A stretch of 64,000 nucleotides of DNA from Streptomyces sp. AC555_RSS877 (GTDB taxonomy: Bacteria; Actinomycetota; Actinomycetes; Streptomycetales; Streptomycetaceae). The stretch covers positions 63,580 to 127,579 of the forward strand of contig NZ_JAGMUK010000181.1 in assembly GCF_019049245.1 (NCBI RefSeq), given 5' to 3'. A model generated the notes under the pieces. It had not been told where the DNA came from and did not search any database. It saw only the letters and a program-made list of their open reading frames with translations. Below are positions 16,777-25,274 of the stretch, in pieces. Positions within the stretch are counted from its first letter, which is position 1. Each line of letters starts with the position of its first letter. Both the position numbers and the translations under genes were made by a program.

Positions 16777-17181
16777 ATGCGCATCCGTACGCTCGCGGCG
16801 ACCACCACCGCCGTGGCCGCTCTGCTGGCCGGCGCTCCGACCGCGGCCTGGGCCGCACAGCCTTCCGTCTCCGTCGCTGCCGCCTGCTCCATCCACTGGA
16901 AGACCAGTGGCGGGTACTCCGGATTCACCGCGGACTACAGCTGGGCCTGGAACACGGTGGTCCAGCAGGGCGCCGTCGGCAACAGCGTCCGTGAGATCCA
17001 GTGCCTGGTGAACAACCACGTCTCGCACAACGGGCCGGACCTGGCCGTGGACGGTGACTACGGCGCCGCCACCAAGAGCGCGGTGCGGGCACTTCAGGCC
17101 GACTGGAACCGCGATGTGAGCCCCATCGGCGTCGACGGCATCGTCGGCCCCCAGACGTGGCGCGTCCTGCGATCCGCCTAA
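16777..17181 (+). CDS. secreted peptidoglycan-binding domain protein
   Basis: A 134-aa protein with a Sec signal peptide (MRIRTLAATTTAVAALLAGA, cleavage likely after AWA) and one PG_binding_1 domain: GNSVREIQCLVNNHVS, DLAVDGDYGAATKSAVRALQ, GVDGIVGPQTWRVL. Such modules bind the glycan-peptide wall. There is no catalytic domain, so it is a stand-alone binding module, a type abundant in Streptomyces. It is followed after 43 bp by a second protein of the same kind, likely in one transcript. The extra ~40 residues with one Cys before the domain are of unknown role. Confidence 0.85.
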   Translation: MRIRTLAATTTAVAALLAGAPTAAWAAQPSVSVAAACSIHWKTSGGYSGFTADYSWAWNTVVQQGAVGNSVREIQCLVNNHVSHNGPDLAVDGDYGAATKSAVRALQADWNRDVSPIGVDGIVGPQTWRVLRSA

Positions 17182-17224
17182 TCCGCAGCACACCGGCCAC
17201 AACCAACAGGAGAGAGAAAATACA

Positions 17225-17671
17225 GTGCCAGTTTCTCTGACGAGGGCCCTTGTAAGCGCTGCTGCCGTCATCGGGATCGCCGCTGGCAGCCTTGCGGGTG
17301 CAAGTACTGGCTTCGCGGCGTCCCAGCCGGCTGCCAGGCCTGCGGTAAACGTCCAGGACGCCTCCGTGCTCGCGGTGAACAACCTCGGCCTGACCACGAC
17401 CCAGGCCAAGCACTGGCAGTGCTGGCTGAGTGGATGGGGTTTCGACCCGGGCACGATCGACGGACAGCTGGGCACCGGCAGCTGGAAGGCGGCCCAGAGG
17501 TTCTTCAACTACTACGGCGAATACGTCGACGGCAGACTCGTCGTGGACGGCATCGTAGGGACCGGAACAATCAAGGCGCTGCAGAACTGGCTGGACGTGG
17601 GCATCGACGGGGTCGCCGGAGCGCAGACAAGGGCCGCTTTTGCGAACTTCAACAACACGAACTACTGCTAG
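17225..17671 (+). CDS. secreted peptidoglycan-binding domain protein, second copy
   Basis: A 148-aa protein starting at GTG 17225 behind GGAGAGAG. The signal peptide (MPVSLTRALVSAAAVIGIAA, SLAGASTGFAA) is followed by a wall-binding domain: AKHWQCWLSGWGFDPGTIDG, QLGTGSWKAAQRFF, VVDGIVGTGTIKALQNWLDV, GIDGVAGAQTRAAF. The repeated (V/I)DG-xxG pattern is that of PG_binding_1, here almost one and a half repeats. Two Cys (Trp-Gln-Cys and the final Cys) could pair outside the cell. Forms a likely operon with the preceding gene and is followed by a strong terminator. Confidence 0.85.
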   Translation: MPVSLTRALVSAAAVIGIAAGSLAGASTGFAASQPAARPAVNVQDASVLAVNNLGLTTTQAKHWQCWLSGWGFDPGTIDGQLGTGSWKAAQRFFNYYGEYVDGRLVVDGIVGTGTIKALQNWLDVGIDGVAGAQTRAAFANFNNTNYC

Positions 17672-17687
17672 GTCGAACTGACGCACC

Positions 17688-17723
17688 GCCTGGTCGGGCA
17701 GCCATCAGGCTGTCGGACCAGGC
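17688..17723. terminator. long stem-loop terminator
   Basis: GCCTGGTC-G-GGCAGCC pairs with GGCTGTC-G-GACCAGGC around an ATCA loop: 15 pairs with one G:G mismatch and one G:U. It starts 17 bp after the stop of the second peptidoglycan-binding gene, ending that transcript. Confidence 0.75.
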
Positions 17724-17929
17724 CGCATCTGGGCTTCCTCGATACGGCACGGACGTTCGCCCCGACCCGTGAAGCCTTCCTGGACAGCTTTGCAGGCCAT
17801 GGTCCAGGCGCGGCGAAGGTCTCGCCGATCCGGGCCGGCAGGATCCGACGATGGAGTGCCGTATCAGATGTTGCCCGCCCATCAGTGCACGGGAAGCCAA
17901 GCAATCCGATCCGAAAGGTACGCGCATCG

Positions 17930-18313
17930 ATGAAAGCCGAACTCTCCAAATACCGCGCACTGGTAGCAGCTTTCACCCTGGCGGCGGCTGTGATCACTCC
18001 GGTGGCAACCGCGAGCGGCGCTCAGGCATACGCGAACTGCGGGAGAACCGCATCCGACCGGGACGGCGGCTCATGGCGTGCCACGGCGAGCGGTGCCCAC
18101 ATGCGTTCCGGCTCCAGCACCGGGTGTTCCAGCAACGGGCTGGCCTACTCCGGAGACGCGCTGGACTACCACTGCTACACCTGGGGCGCGCCGGATTCGC
18201 AGGGCTTCACGTGGGCCTGGACATATGCACGGAATACCCGAACCGGCGTACAAGGCTGGCTGCGGAGCGACGTTCTCAGTGACGAACGCAGCTCGGTGTA
18301 CTGCGGCTTCTGA
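17930..18313 (+). CDS. small secreted SH3-like domain protein
   Basis: A 127-aa protein with a signal peptide (MKAELSKYRALVAAFTLAAA, to ASGAQA) and a compact domain: NCGRTASDRDGGSWRATASG, AHMRSGSSTGCSSNGLAYSG, LDYHCYTWG, YARNTRTGVQGWLRSDVLSD, SSVYCGF. The order AxMRSGSST..GLxYxGD..GWLR.DLL is that of bacterial SH3 domains, here with four Cys likely forming two disulfides. The ATG at 17930 has GAAAGG upstream. Related small SH3 proteins are common in Streptomyces secretomes. It could bind cell wall or act as an inhibitor; no partner is obvious. Confidence 0.82.
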   Translation: MKAELSKYRALVAAFTLAAAVITPVATASGAQAYANCGRTASDRDGGSWRATASGAHMRSGSSTGCSSNGLAYSGDALDYHCYTWGAPDSQGFTWAWTYARNTRTGVQGWLRSDVLSDERSSVYCGF

Positions 18314-18449
18314 CCGTCGGCAGCCGGACATCGGCCGGCCATGACGACCCCACGCGCGGCGGCCACCCGCGTCGTGTGGGCATGGGCGAGGACCGAGCCC
18401 ATGTCGTCCCCCTGGGCCGGCAGTCATGCCAGGGCCACCTGCGCAGTCG

Positions 18450-19020
18450 TCAGGTGTCGTATTCGTCGGGGATGCGCAGGGCGGGGCCGCCGAGGTGGAG
18501 GCCGAGGGGGACCACTCGGTCCTTAGGCTCCTCCCATGCCTCTTGACGGCCGAGCGCGGTGAGGTCGAGGTGGGGGTATCCGCTGTGGAACTCCTCGATG
18601 CCTCGGCCGAACGTGGAGTAGGTGTGGAACACCTCGTCCCCGACGCGCAGGAACGTGCTGATGCCCGGCCAGTCACCACGCATGCTCTCCGACCATGGCA
18701 TCCCGGCCTCGGCCATCTCTGCCTCCGTGCGGTGATAGATCTGTACCGGTGCGATCCGGCCGTCGACGGTCGCGTGGAAGTCGTAGTTGAAGTCGTTTCC
18801 GTACGAGGAGCACCAGGGGAAGGTCCAGCCCATCCGCTCGCGGAACGCGGCGAGCTTCTCGTACGGCGCGCGGCTCACCGCGACCAGCGTCGTGTTGCGG
18901 ACGTGCAGCTGCCGCAGGTTGCCGATCTGGTCGGCTGCGGAGGAGCAGCTGGGGCAGCCGGTGTCGCGGGGCTGCTCGGCGCCGTCGGCATCGGTGTCGA
19001 AGATCCACATGAATCGGACG
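18450..19020 (-). pseudogene. DUF899 family protein, N-terminally truncated
   Basis: The recognisable part runs from FMWIFDTDADGAEQPRDTGC to the stop at 18450: CPSCSSAADQIGNLRQLHVR, TLVAVSRAPYEKLAAFRERM, GWTFPWCSSYGNDFNYDFHA, then YSTFGRGIEEFHSGYPHLDL. These are DUF899 (thioredoxin-like, dithiol CPSC) hallmarks. The normal ~80-residue N-terminus (VSREEW...LLDLFEGRRQLIVYHF) is absent. Upstream of ~19020 the frame continues to 19130 only by chance, antisense to an SDR fragment. Expression of a product from an internal start is possible but the fold would lack its first strands. Confidence 0.65.
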
Positions 19021-19079
19021 CCTCGTCGTTCGTCGCCGGCGCCGAACTCTTCGCCGACGGCGGCTACACCCGCGCCTGA
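19020..19079 (+). pseudogene. SDR oxidoreductase 3' fragment
   Basis: Plus-strand codons encode SSFVAGAELFADGGYTRA followed by TGA at 19077-19079, the standard C-terminal end of classical SDR enzymes (..G..L.VDGG...). Nothing of the rest of such a gene is present upstream; instead the truncated DUF899 gene lies there in opposite orientation. Confidence 0.5.
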
Positions 19080-19330
19080 ACGACGGCCGGTGGTGCGCAT
19101 CCGGTTCCCGCGAAGCGGTGGGGCGAGCATCCCAGACCCTCATCGGGGCGGTGCTGCAGGGGCGTGTGTCCTTCCTGGAAACCGCGGGGGTTTCTTACGT
19201 GCTCCCGCGGCGTGTTCGTGGGCCCGGTAGGACGCGGAGTCCACGCCCGCCATGGATCAGCCGCCATGGGCATGCCAATCAACAAGGCTGGGGCAGTTAC
19301 AACATCCGCCGGACACGGCCGGCGGAGCGC

Positions 19331-21247
19331 TCAGCGGTGGCAGGTGGTGAGGCCCGGGCGCCAGGGGCAGGCGATCCCGGCGAAGCCTCCGTTGTCGACG
19401 ACATCGACGCTGAGCGTGTCGCCGCCGCGCAGCACCTGACGGTCCTTCACGAGCCCGTCGGCGCCGTCCCGGACCGTCTCGACCAGCCACCGTCCGGGGC
19501 CGAAGGCCAGGGGTACTCCGGCCGTGCGGGCGGCGCCGGCGTACACCCCGCTCAGGAACCAGCGGTCGCCGCTGCGGCGGGCGAGGACGGCCTCCCGGCC
19601 GGGCAGGCCGGCGAGCAGCCGGGTGTCGTCCCAGGCGGCGGGGACCTGGTCGAAGAAGTCACGGGCGAGCGGCCGGGCGTCGTACGACTCGGGGGTGCCG
19701 GCGAACATCTGGTGGCCCGACTCGTAGGCGACACTGAGCCCGGCCTCGGCCGCGTCCGAGTTGGGGCGCAGGCCCACCCGCTGGAAGGCGCCGGGGGTGA
19801 AGTCCATGGAGCCGATGACGTTGCGGGTGAAGGGCAGGGTGGTGAGGTGGGCGGCGGTGTTGGTGCGCTTCTCCTCGCCGCTGACGCCCTCCAGGGTCAT
19901 GACCTGCGGCCAGGTGCGCTGGATGCCCTTGGGGATGGTGGAGCCGTGGAAGTTGACCATGAGGTGGTGGGCGGCCGTCTCCCGGAGGATGACGTCGTAC
20001 CACTGGAGCGTGGACTGTGCTTCCGAGTCCATGAAGTCGATCTTGACGCCCTTGACGCCCCACCGCTCCAGGGTGGGCAGCCACTGGGCACGTTCCTCGG
20101 GCGTGTCGAGGTCGCGCTGGTGGATCCAGACGATGATCCCGACGCCCTTGGCGCGCGCGTGGTCGACGAGTTCGGGCATCCAGCTGTTGGTCTGCCAGTT
20201 CGGGTCGGTGGTGTCCCACTCGTCGGCCTTGAAGTACCAGCCGGCGTCGACGGCCTCGTAGGGCCAGTTCCGCTCGGCGGCGTAGTCGACGTACGCCTTC
20301 TGCGCCGCGAGGCTCTGACCGGCCTCGCGGCCGCCGGCGAGCCAGGTCCACAGCACCGTGCCGGGCCGGATCCACGAGGAGTCGGCGACCTGGGAGGCGG
20401 GGGCGAGGTCGTCGGTGAAGGTGGACCGGGTGACGGTAGCGAGGTCGCCGGTCACCATGGCCCGCCAGGGAGTGGCGAGCGGACCGTCGGTCCGGACCCG
20501 GTCGTCGGCGAGCTTGATCCGGTAGGTGCCGGTGCCCTGGTCGTGAGCGAGCCGGGCGCCGGAGTACGCGCCGGTGAGGTCGGACTCGGCGAGCAGGGTG
20601 TATCCGCCGTCCGTCGCGAACAGCGCCTGGTGCGAGTACGCGCCGGTGGGGGCGGTCGCGGCGGTGTACTGGGCGAACCGGCCCTCGTTGTCGGCCCGGT
20701 AGGTGCCGAGCCATGCGCTCGCGTCGGGCGGCAGGTTGAACGCGGAGGTCTCGCCGAGCACGTCGCCGTACCCGGCGGGCAGGATGTACCGGTAGGCGAC
20801 GCCGTCGGCGGAGACGCGGACGGCGAGGTCGAGGCGGGCGCCGGAGGAGGTGGCGAACGACAGGCGGGTTTCGTTCATGAGGGCCCGGCGTTCCAGCCGT
20901 TTGCCGGACTTGGTCCGGTATCGCTCGTCGACGAGCCGTTCTTTGCGGTGCAGGAAGCGCAGGCCCTGGGACAGGTCGGCCCGTTCCGTGACGATGCCGA
21001 CGGGCGACGGCTCGATGACCGTCCGGCCGCCACGGGACACCGACAGGCTCAGCGTGCCGGCGGTCGCGTCCAGGGACACCTGCGCGCGGGGTTCGCGCGC
21101 CGCTGCCGCGCGCTCGGGGCCGGACACCGACCAGACGCGCCCGGCGGAACCGGCGTCCTGGTCGGCCCGCGCGGGCACGGTCGTGAAGAGTGTGGCCATC
21201 AGTCCGGCGCAGAGCGCGGCGACCGCGGTTCTGATCGGAACCGCCAT
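19331..21247 (-). CDS. glycoside hydrolase family 97 protein, secreted
   Basis: A 638-aa enzyme with a signal peptide (MAVPIRTAVAALCAGLMATL, to PARA). Three GH97 regions are visible: an N-terminal beta-sandwich (~50-290), a TIM barrel with YEAVDAGWYFKADEWDTTD, VGIIVWIHQRDLDTPEERA and WGVKGVKIDFMDSEAQ (barrel carboxylate), VMTLEGVSGEEKR, and a C-terminal beta domain ending WLVETVRDG, DTLSVDVVDNGGFAGI. GH97 enzymes are exo-acting alpha-glucosidases or alpha-galactosidases, inverting or retaining depending on whether the base is Glu or the nucleophile Asp; I cannot decide which. Same strand as the GH95-like gene upstream (207 bp gap). Confidence 0.87.
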   Translation of the reverse strand: MAVPIRTAVAALCAGLMATLFTTVPARADQDAGSAGRVWSVSGPERAAAAREPRAQVSLDATAGTLSLSVSRGGRTVIEPSPVGIVTERADLSQGLRFLHRKERLVDERYRTKSGKRLERRALMNETRLSFATSSGARLDLAVRVSADGVAYRYILPAGYGDVLGETSAFNLPPDASAWLGTYRADNEGRFAQYTAATAPTGAYSHQALFATDGGYTLLAESDLTGAYSGARLAHDQGTGTYRIKLADDRVRTDGPLATPWRAMVTGDLATVTRSTFTDDLAPASQVADSSWIRPGTVLWTWLAGGREAGQSLAAQKAYVDYAAERNWPYEAVDAGWYFKADEWDTTDPNWQTNSWMPELVDHARAKGVGIIVWIHQRDLDTPEERAQWLPTLERWGVKGVKIDFMDSEAQSTLQWYDVILRETAAHHLMVNFHGSTIPKGIQRTWPQVMTLEGVSGEEKRTNTAAHLTTLPFTRNVIGSMDFTPGAFQRVGLRPNSDAAEAGLSVAYESGHQMFAGTPESYDARPLARDFFDQVPAAWDDTRLLAGLPGREAVLARRSGDRWFLSGVYAGAARTAGVPLAFGPGRWLVETVRDGADGLVKDRQVLRGGDTLSVDVVDNGGFAGIACPWRPGLTTCHR

Positions 21248-21396
21248 GGGGCCCTCCTGGGGGATGAGGTGGGGTGTCGGTCAAGGTCGTGCCCGGCTCA
21301 CCGGGGTGCGGGGTGCCAGGCAGGCCGCACGGGGGGCGTTCGGGGGCCGAGGCGGGTGACGTTCGGGGCCAGCCACCATGGCGGCGGGCCCTCGTA

Positions 21397-21464
21397 CTGG
21401 TGCGTGCGGACGGCCGCTACGACAGGTCCCTGCGCTGGTGCGTGCGGACGGCCGCTACGGCAGG
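21397..21464. repeat. 30-bp direct repeat
   Basis: CTGGTGCGTGCGGACGGCCG and the ten bases after it (21397-21426) recur at 21435-21464 with a single mismatch, 38 bp apart, in the gap between the two glycoside hydrolase genes. Possibly a slipped-strand duplication or a binding site in the GH97 promoter. Confidence 0.65.
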
Positions 21465-23791
21465 CCCCAGGCCGGGCCCGGTTCGCTGACGGCGACGGGT
21501 GCGATGGTGAGGTCGGGCCGTGTGCCGGAGTGGACGAGCACCTCGCGACCCCGGGGCAGGTCGATGGCGAGGGTGCCGTCGCCCAAGTCCTGGGTGCGGG
21601 CCGGGGTGCCGTCGTCCAGCAGCACGGTGAGGGTCCCGCTGAGGCCGTGGCGGAGTCTGAGAGGCTCGCTCGCCAGGCTTTTGACGCGGATGAACCGGGT
21701 TGCCCCCGCCTTACGGACGGCGCTGACCAGGAAAGCGCCCTGGGTACGGAAGTCGTGCAGGGTGACGTCCGCCCAGGCGGACGGGACGGCCGGGAACACG
21801 CGGATCACGCCGCCCCAGCTCTGGCAGAACATGTCGTGCAGGGACTGCGAGGCGGACAGCGGCGTCTCGATGACCGGACCGGCCTCGGTGTAGTGCGTGT
21901 TGGCCTGGCACGGGTAGCGGGTGGTGGGGTCGAAGAACTTTCGCAGGTAGGTGATCGCGGTGTCGCCGTCGCCGGTCATCGCGTACATGGAGGCGGCCCC
22001 GGTGTAGCTGTAGCCCCGGTGGGCGGCGGCCAGCGCCTGCCAGCGGACCACCGACTTCGTGATCAGGTCGCGGTTCTCGGGCTGCTCCCAGTTGACGAGG
22101 TACAGCGGGTACACCATCAGCAGGTGCGAGTAGTGGCGGTGCGACTGGGCGTACGGGGTGCCGGCGCCGATCATGAAGCCGTTGTCGTCGACCGGGTACG
22201 GCGTGAGTTTGGCCAGCACCTCCTGCCAGCGCGGAACCAACTCGTCGTCGACGCCGAGCACTTCCGCCGACTCGATGAGGGTCTGGCAGCCCCAGCGGAT
22301 CAGAGCGAGGTCGTAGTTGGTGTCCTGCGGTGGCACGACCGGGTATTCGGGGGAGAGCGTGCTCGGCAGGTGGAGCTTGCCGTCGCTGCCCGGGGTGAGG
22401 AAGTGCAGGTAGTAGTTGATCGCCCGGCGGAGCACCGGGAAGACCGTGTCGCGCAGCAGCGACTCGTCCATGGAGTGCCGGTAGGACAGCCACACGTTGT
22501 GCAGTGCCCAGGTGAGATTGCCGGCTTCGTTACCAGTGCCCGGCATCCCGACGGTGCGGGTGGCGAACATGTCCGAGCTGCGGCCGACACCGGAGCTGTC
22601 CGAACGGTAGGCGGCCGGCACGTTGGCGATGAGCTGTTCCTGGTTCTGACGCAGCGTGGTGGCGAGCGAGTCGAGCTCCAGGTGGTTGGCGCCGTGGATG
22701 AGCCAGTACTCCAGTTGGACGTTGAGGTTCCACCAGACGGCGGGCCAGGGTGTGGGCTCCAGCCACGGCCCGGAGGTGGCCATGACGGGGCCGCCCGCGC
22801 GGCTGGCGGAGGCGACCTTGTAGAGCTGGATCCAGTAGAAGCTCTGCAGGCGCTGATCGGGGAAGGAGACGAAGCTCTTCTGGTAGAAGGCGTGCCACCA
22901 GGGGGTGTGCCGTCGTCTGAGGGCCCGGTACGACGCGGCGCGCCGGAGGTTGCGCAGAGAGGCGGCCTCGGCGGCGGTGTCGGAGGGGAAGCTGTGTCCG
23001 ACGCTGAGCAGCAGTTCGTCGCCGGTGCGGCGGTACGCGGTGGCGGTCTGGCCGCCGCCGATGAGGGGCTGGAGGACCTGCTCGGTACCGTCGTCGGCGG
23101 TGCGGGTGGTCCAGGGCGGGTTGACGGTGTAGTCGGCGGGCGGGGCCTCGCTGATGCGCCGGGGGCTGACGGCCTCCTCGGGGTGGAACGTCCAGGTGAC
23201 CTGTTCGCCGCCGTCGGCCGTCACGCGGGCGGCGAAAACCTCGTCGTGGATGAGTGCGGAGAGGGTGAGGGTGCCCGCGGTGGTGGTGACGGTGCCGGTG
23301 AGCTCGGCGTTCCACAGGCTCAGCCGCCAGTCGACGGAGGTGATGGTGCCGACCGGATCGAGGGTGAGGTGTCCGACCGGCAGGCGGCAGGTGCCCCAGC
23401 TGCTGCCCAGCTCGGGCCGGTGGTCCTGGACGCGGCCGTGCTGGACGGTGAAGCGGATCCGGTTGGCGCCCGGCTCCTGGTAGACCATGCTGCCGAGCAG
23501 TCCGTCGCCGAGGAACGGGCCTTCGTACCAGCGGGTGGGCAGCCTGGTCCACAGCAGGTCCTGGCCGCGCAGGAACGTGTCCCAGGCGCGGTCGGTGGCC
23601 ATGGTGTCGCGGAGTCTCCAGGGGCGTCTGCCGCCTGCGGCAACTGGCGTGGCGTCTGCCAACTGCTCGGCTGACAAGGGTTGTCCGGCGTGTGCCGTTC
23701 CGGGCAGGGCCGCCGCTGCCGCTCCGCCCAGCGCGGTGCCGAGCACGGTTCTGCGGGGCACCGGCGCATGCTTCCCCGGCTGCGAGGTCAT
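21455..23791 (-). CDS. GH95-like glycoside hydrolase (fucosidase/galactosidase type), Tat-exported
   Basis: A 778-aa protein. RRTVLGTALGGAAAAALPGT is a twin-arginine signal. The N-terminal domain has WYEGPFLGDGLLGSMVYQEP and VQHGRVQDHRP, followed by the (alpha/alpha)6 barrel with WWNLNVQLEYWLIHGANHLE, YYLHFLTPGSDGKLHLPSTL, SPEYPVVPPQDTNYDLALIR, SHRHYSHLLMVYPLYLV and a C-terminal beta domain. The layout and the SPE and HRHxSHL motifs match GH95 and relatives (alpha-L-fucosidase or alpha-L-galactosidase). I took the second ATG of an ATGATG pair, 6 bp after GGAGG. Export and a carbohydrate substrate are likely; the exact sugar is not certain. Confidence 0.82.
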   Translation of the reverse strand: MTSQPGKHAPVPRRTVLGTALGGAAAAALPGTAHAGQPLSAEQLADATPVAAGGRRPWRLRDTMATDRAWDTFLRGQDLLWTRLPTRWYEGPFLGDGLLGSMVYQEPGANRIRFTVQHGRVQDHRPELGSSWGTCRLPVGHLTLDPVGTITSVDWRLSLWNAELTGTVTTTAGTLTLSALIHDEVFAARVTADGGEQVTWTFHPEEAVSPRRISEAPPADYTVNPPWTTRTADDGTEQVLQPLIGGGQTATAYRRTGDELLLSVGHSFPSDTAAEAASLRNLRRAASYRALRRRHTPWWHAFYQKSFVSFPDQRLQSFYWIQLYKVASASRAGGPVMATSGPWLEPTPWPAVWWNLNVQLEYWLIHGANHLELDSLATTLRQNQEQLIANVPAAYRSDSSGVGRSSDMFATRTVGMPGTGNEAGNLTWALHNVWLSYRHSMDESLLRDTVFPVLRRAINYYLHFLTPGSDGKLHLPSTLSPEYPVVPPQDTNYDLALIRWGCQTLIESAEVLGVDDELVPRWQEVLAKLTPYPVDDNGFMIGAGTPYAQSHRHYSHLLMVYPLYLVNWEQPENRDLITKSVVRWQALAAAHRGYSYTGAASMYAMTGDGDTAITYLRKFFDPTTRYPCQANTHYTEAGPVIETPLSASQSLHDMFCQSWGGVIRVFPAVPSAWADVTLHDFRTQGAFLVSAVRKAGATRFIRVKSLASEPLRLRHGLSGTLTVLLDDGTPARTQDLGDGTLAIDLPRGREVLVHSGTRPDLTIAPVAVSEPGPAWGLP

Positions 23792-24034
23792 CATCGTCCT
23801 CCAGACCTGACGGATCATCGATACATCGGGTGTATCGGGAACCTAAGCATGTGCCATGCATCTGTCAATGACCTTAACAGTCCTCTGTTTTCGGCCAGAG
23901 TTTGCGCATCGATGGGCGGATTCGGACTTCACGCCCACATCATCATTCTTGGTCGAAGGGCTTGACTCCTCCGATGTATTGGGGTTGCCTGCGTTCGCAT
24001 TCCGCAGCCTTCTCCCTCACCGGAAGGACACGCG

Positions 24035-24715
24035 TTGAACAGGAGATCCGTCTTACGCACAGGAGCCGGCCTACTGGCCGGAGGTGCCGCGCTCGCCCTG
24101 CCGCCGGCTCCGCTCGCCGGTGCCGCGCCGGCCGCCGACCCGACCGACGGCTGGACGCAGACCGCGTTCACGTACAACTGGCAGAAGCCCTGGAACCTCG
24201 ACCTCGGCGACCGGCACAGCTACGGCGGCGGCGTCCACCGCATGTGGGTGTACGCCACCGACGAGCCGTTCGAGCAGGGCAGTTCGACCGACCCGCGCAC
24301 CGAGATGCGCTGGAGGGCCGACTACACCACCGGCAACCACATGTGGGACGCCGACGTCTACATCCCGTCCGGCACCGACGGAGCCTCCTTCGTGCAGACC
24401 CTGCGGAGCGTCCGTCCCTCGGGCACCCCCGCCACCGACATCATGCTCAACGCCTACAACACCAACGGCGGAACCGTGCGGCGCTACGACGGCACGGTGC
24501 TCAAGACGGGTGCCTACGACACCTGGTTCAACGTGAAGATCGCCCACCAGGCGAGCAGCGGGACCGGGACCGTCAAGGTCTACTTCGACGACTCCCTCGT
24601 CCTGACGGTCGACGACCGGGGCCCCGCCACCCGCTACTTCAAGAACGGCGTGTACCACCACGGCTCCGGCCGTGCCGAGGCCCGCTTCCGCAACATCCGC
24701 TACTGGAAGAGGTGA
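24035..24715 (+). CDS. secreted jelly-roll (polysaccharide lyase/lectin-like) protein
   Basis: A 226-aa protein from a TTG start behind GGAAGGA. The RRSVLRTGAGLLAGGAALAL segment is a Tat-type signal. The mature part is a beta-sandwich: WNLDLGDRHSYGGGVHRMWV, GSSTDPRTEMRWRADYTTG, HMWDADVYIPSGTDGASFVQ, TWFNVKIAHQASSGTGTVKV, YFKNGVYHHGSGRAEARFRN. The DPRTEMRW and YFKxGVY motifs resemble polysaccharide lyase family 7/18-type jelly rolls (RxEM and YxKxGxY), so a lyase is plausible. Divergent from the GH95-like gene with a 243-bp AT-richer gap. With GH97 and GH95 it suggests degradation of one complex polysaccharide. Confidence 0.72.
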   Translation: MNRRSVLRTGAGLLAGGAALALPPAPLAGAAPAADPTDGWTQTAFTYNWQKPWNLDLGDRHSYGGGVHRMWVYATDEPFEQGSSTDPRTEMRWRADYTTGNHMWDADVYIPSGTDGASFVQTLRSVRPSGTPATDIMLNAYNTNGGTVRRYDGTVLKTGAYDTWFNVKIAHQASSGTGTVKVYFDDSLVLTVDDRGPATRYFKNGVYHHGSGRAEARFRNIRYWKR

Positions 24716-24911
24716 CCTCAGCGCAGGCAGCCCCGAGCGGGGGTCCCCGGTGTCCCGCAGCAGACCCAGCCGGCCTTCGCGGGCATGGAACTGGCGGGCG
24801 GCCGCCACCGGGACGCCACCCCGGATCCACCTCGGCGGGCTGAGCGGCTCGGTCGGCAACCCTCGCCAACCGAGCTGCTCAGCATGGTGTGGGCGTCGTC
24901 GTGCCCGCCCG

Positions 24912-25100
24912 CTAGGAGTCGGCGGACGTGGCGTTGCGTCGGGTCTCCACGAGGTGGATGTCGAGGTACCGGGTGAGGGCCAGCGCGTCCTGGGGCTCGT
25001 CGGCCTGGAAGGTGACCCGGCGCAGCAGGCTGACGCCGTCGAGCGCGACGCCTGCGCGGGCGAGGACAAGGGCAAGGACGAGGAGCCACCGCTGCCGCAT
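24912..25100 (-). CDS. possible small anchored protein
   Basis: A 62-aa frame with a hydrophobic start (MRQRWLLVLALVLARAGVAL) and a polar tail (VTFQADEPQDALALTRYLDI, HLVETRRN). It could be a short secreted or anchored peptide. No ribosome-binding site is convincing and I do not recognise it. The rest of 24716-25186 holds nothing I can assign. Confidence 0.25.
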   Translation of the reverse strand: MRQRWLLVLALVLARAGVALDGVSLLRRVTFQADEPQDALALTRYLDIHLVETRRNATSADS

Positions 25101-25186
25101 CGGCCGCTTGGCCTGGGATGGTTCGTTGCGGGCACGTCACGGGTTGATCTCATTGGTTGAGACTTCACCTACTGAGGTGGATCAGG

Positions 25187-25200
25187 TAAGGCATGCCTTA
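25187..25200. promoter_or_regulatory. palindromic operator (iron-box-like)
   Basis: TAAGGCATGCCTTA is a perfect 14-bp palindrome inside AGGTAAGGCATGCCTTATAT, 75 bp before the ABC transporter gene. Streptomyces DmdR/DtxR-type iron boxes have TTAGGTTAGGCT-like half-sites, and the AGGTAAGGC part resembles one, though the symmetry centre differs from the classical 19-bp box. A metal-responsive or other repressor site for the following operon is inferred. Confidence 0.5.
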
Positions 25201-25274
25201 TATGCTGACGCGGCCCCTCCACCCGTTCTGGCGGTCAGGGGACCAGACCACCTCTCCCGCACGACAGGACCCCC

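Noticed and set aside
19118..23674. A 1518-codon open frame on the plus strand opposite the glycoside hydrolases
   Set aside because: Gly/Val/Arg-rich low-complexity translation with no domain; it is the antisense of two well-supported hydrolase genes and results from high third-position GC.
25187..25200. A classical 19-bp DmdR iron box
   Set aside because: The symmetry is centred between bases rather than on one, and the flanks do not match; kept only as an iron-box-like palindrome.
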